Shown here: positions 51,442 to 56,122 of the stretch, piece after piece
Numbering within the stretch: position 1 is the stretch's first letter
Layout of the letters: every line of letters starts with the position of its first letter
NCBI GenBank assembly: GCA_026315105.1
Contig: CM048744.1
Span: forward strand, 357,555,168-357,619,167
Reading direction: 5' to 3'
DNA length: 64,000 nt
Source of the DNA: Locusta migratoria
Lineage: Eukaryota > Arthropoda > Insecta > Orthoptera > Acrididae
The notes under the pieces: generated by a model
Seen by the model: the letters and a program-made list of their open reading frames with translations, nothing else
Databases searched by the model: none
What the model was told of the DNA's origin: nothing
Position numbers and translations under genes: made by a program

Positions 51442-54400
51442 TTCAGTAACTTCCCATTGGTTTTGATTCCACTATTCCTTCGTCAGACAATTGTCAGCCT
51501 CAAAATCGTAATCTGCTACCACATAACCAACCCTATTTAGACGTTTTCCTTGCATTCTCACACGGTTTTCCTTTCATCCCACCCTATACCAATTCCAAAC
51601 TTAACAATCCATAGCCCTCACCCACCTAATCCCTAACCTACACATCAATTCCATCAATGAACACACCTGTCAACTCCTATCCCAAATCGAAATACTCAAC
51701 CTTTCTTCTCCCACATCCACACCTGTAGTTCAGAACATCCTCCTTCAGGCCAACCGCAAATTAGAACAACATGCCACCCACCACGTCAAAAAACTATCCA
51801 ATCTCCTGGTCACCCACCTCCGGAAAGGCAATACTCTCTCCCTCAATAACCTCTCCAATAAACCTCAACCTCCTCTTACATTTCGCGTAAAGATCACAAA
51901 GACAAAATAAGAGAAATTAGGGCTCGTACGGAGGCACATAGGCATTCTTTTTTTCCTCGTTCAATTTGGGAGTGGAATAGGAAAGGAAATGCCTAGTAGT
52001 GGTACAGTGTACCCTCCACCACGCACCTTACGGTGAATTGCGGAGTATGTATGTAGATATTGCACACAAACCGAGTCTCTCCCATCTACTAAATCTCCCA
52101 CTCCCAACTCCTCTCCCCCTCAAAGCTCAAAACTCTAATCCAGACAATCCGGAACCACAACATCCCAATTCAGTAGTCAACCTCTCCTCCAAACCTCTCT
52201 CCCAATCTGAAACCTCTGTTCTATCCAAAGGCCTCACCTTTAGCCCCACTCCCAAATTCAACCAAACAGCCATTGTCAAAGATTTACTTTCCTATACTTG
52301 GAGTCTTTGCTGGAGATACCACTTTGCCACGAAGAAAAATAATCCTACTCCTAATGATCCAGCTCCCCAAGACGTCATTCAAATTGAACCCTGCCTAGAA
52401 CAGTTCCATCCTCCATCACAGCGAGACCCATCTGCTCTTCCTCAAAATCACCCTCTTCAAACCTTCCAGGAATTCCTTACTTCCAACCTTGCCTCTCACT
52501 CTTTCCTGAGAAACCTTAAGCCTACTCCCAACATTACCTCAGTTGAATCCCGAGCTATCCGCGATCTGAAGGCTGACCTTTCCATCGTCATTCTCCAAGT
52601 TGACAAGGGATCCACAACCATGGTACTTGATCGGTGGGAGTATGTGGCTGAGGGACTGCGTCAGCTTTCAGACAGTACCACATATAAAGTCTTTCATGGC
52701 AATCCCATCCCTGATGTCCAGGCAGAGCTTCATTAACCTCATGACCCCACCGACACCCCACACCCCTACCTTCTACCTACTTCCCAAGATTCACAAACCC
52801 AATCATCCTGGCCACCTCATTGTGGCCGGTTACCAAGCCCCTACAGAACGAATCTCTGCCTACATAGACCAACACCTTCAACCCATCCTTCATCAAAGAC
52901 ACCAACCATTTCCTCGATCACCTGAAATCATTACCCAACCTGTTACCTCCGGAAACCATCCTTGTAACTATTGATGCCACCTCCTTATACACAAACACCC
53001 CGCACGGTCAGGGCCTCGCTGCGATGGAATACTTCCTTTCACGCCGACCACCTGCAACCCTACCTAAAGCCTCTTTCCTTATTACCCTAGCCAGCTTCAT
53101 CCTAACCCACAACTTCTTCACCTTTGTGGGCCAGGCATACCAACAACTGAAGGGAACAGCCACGGGAAACAGGATGGCCCCCCTCGTATGCAAACTTATT
53201 TATAGGACACTTAGAGGAAGCCTTCCTGGATACCCAAGCTTGTCAACCCAAAGTTTGGTACAGATTCATTGATGACATCTTCATGCTCTGGACTCACAGT
53301 GAAGAACAACTCCAGAATTTCCTCTCCAACCTCAACTCCTTTGTTCCCTTCAAATTCACCTGGTCCTATTCCAAATCCCATACCACTTTCCTCGATGTCT
53401 ACCTCCATCTATCCAACGGCCAACTTCACACATCCGTCCACATCAAACCTACCAATAAACAACAGTACCTGCATTATGACATCCATTCCACGTCAAACGT
53501 TTCCTTCCCTACAGCTTAGGTCTTCGAGGCAAACGAGTCTGCTCCAGTCCCGGATCTCTGAACCAGTACACCAATAACCTAATAACAGCTTTCACATCCC
53601 GCAGCTATCCTCCTAATCTGGTACAGAAACAAATTGCCAGAGCCACTTCCTCATCCCCCCAAATTCAGAACCTTTAACAGAAGAACCCCAGAAGTGCCCC
53701 TCTTGTCACCGGATACTTTCCGGGACTGGAGTGGACTCTGAATGTCGTTCTCCAGCAAGGATACGACTTCCTTAAATCCTGCCCTGAAATGAGATGACAT
53801 CCTTCCTACTCCACCGAGAGTGTCTTTCCGCCGCCCACCTAACCTCCGTAATCTCCTAGTCCAGCCCTATGAAATCCCCAAACCACCTTCCCTACCTTCT
53901 GGCTCCTACCCTTGTAACCGCCCTCATTGTAAAACCTGCCCTATGCACCCTTCCACCAACACTTACTCCAGTCCTGTAGCCTGGAAGGTGTACACAATCA
54001 AGGGCAGAGCCACTTGCAATAGCACCCATGTGATTTACCAACTGACATGCCTGGGAGGAGGATGACAACAAAACCCCGGAGGTTGTTGGGTTCAATCCTT
54101 CTTGGAAAGGGATTAATGTAGGAATTGACACCAGATGATCACTTAGAATTTCTGAACATCCTGAGAATGGTCGTGGATAGTTTTAACAAGCTGTTGTTGA
54201 TAAAGGAAGGTATTCACTAAAGTGATAGTTATATAGAAAGCTTTCACCCAACCACAAGTAAGAAGTACACTATCTTCTTGTGCATTTTGTGATAAGACAG
54301 TCTCACAGACTATTGCCTGTTTCTTTTTCTTGACATACTGAAATAAAGCAAAAGATTAAATGAAATTAAACATGATGTTTCATCAATTAGGCCACTACAC

Positions 54401-56079
54401 CTACAAATCACAATCCTCAGATGTAAAGTAAACAACCATGTTTGCCGACATATCTTATCATCATAAGGCATGTGTTGAAGATAATAGAGATATATTTCCT
54501 CGCTATATATCTGAATTAAGACACTTAGTGAAATTACATTTCGAACAAGTCTTTTCGGGACATGTTAAAATAAGGAGTTTTCAAGGGCCCTTAAAATTTA
54601 GTCATTGAAATAAGAATTTTTTTAAGGATTTTAAGGAGGCGTACAAACCCTGTCAATTGAAGAAGACTTTGGGAACCACAACACAAAATATTTTTACAAA
54701 ATGTTAAGAAATCAAATCAAAGGATACAATCCACGAAACTTCTGTTTCAGGGGAGAGATCATATGTAAACAACTACAGCTAGGCATTAAACTTTTATGAG
54801 TCCCCTATAAAATTTTATCTAGGTGTCTCCTAAAGAGGGCACAAGAACAACTAGAACAACAATTTCAGACTATCAAGCAGGCTTCCAACCTAATAGATCA
54901 TGCCCAGAATAGATCTTTAATATTAAAATATTCTAAAAATTAAAGCAATCAGGTCAAAACCAACAGTCTGCACATTCGTGGATTTTAAGGAAGCATATGA
55001 CTCCACAGATGGACAGTTTCTATTTAACATTCTCGAATGGGCTAGACACCAAAATCTGAAAACTAATTGAACAGACAATGACAAAAAGCAAAACTAAAAC
55101 TAAATTCATAGATGAAATTTCAGTAACATTCTTAATTAAAACAGGAGTAAGACAAAGAGATGGAACCTTGGCACCATTATTCAAATTGGTTTTAGACAAA
55201 GTAAGACAGAATGGGAACTGGAATTAAGAAAACAAAATTTCTGAAAGCCAATTGAAATAGGAAGAGATTGTGAGATTTACAAGGGTTGTAGCCCCAGTGA
55301 AACCACCAAATACAAATTGACAAATTTTATTGCTACTTGGAGCATGAACATAGAGACTGGTTTACGAGAGACCATGGCAGCCAAGAAGCAGCTTGTCCAA
55401 AGACATTAGCGCAGAGACGACACTTCCAAGGAGTTGACTGTTGGTTTATCGGTGCTATCGCCGCCACAAGTTAAAGGAAAATTGAATATCTCTTACTTAG
55501 CATCTGCAGATGACATTGCAATTGTAACTGACAGAAGAAACAGCAATAAAACAAACTGAGACCCACAAAGAATGTGCAAAGAAGGTTGGTCTGTAAATCT
55601 CCTTTAAGACGATTGAATTTATCAGCACTCCAAATTAGTTATTCCAAAATGCAAAACAAATTATGGTGATATCAACAGAACCAAACACTTTACATATCAC
55701 GGCAAAGTTACTGAACCAATAGAACTTGAGAAAATAGCACAAAAAAACACAGATTACAGAAAATCAAGAACATTTGAACTTGTTCAAAATATAGGTAACT
55801 GTTGAGAGGCACTAAAATCAGGCACTTCAACACAATTATCAAACCAACAGTCACATATGCAAGTAAAACACTAATTGAATGGAAAACTAGATTTACAAGA
55901 AATTAAGAAAGTAGAGAGAAAAATGTAAAGTTTTACTCTCCATGGCACAGCACGGTATTGAGTGTTGAGATGTTGGCAGCGGCCATAGCGGACCAATAGT
56001 AGCACAGACAACAACAGCCAATCAGTTATCACGTTAATAGTTGTTTCCCCTTCACAGTAGACTGTAAACTGAATATGAT

Positions 56080-56122
<43 letters not shown>

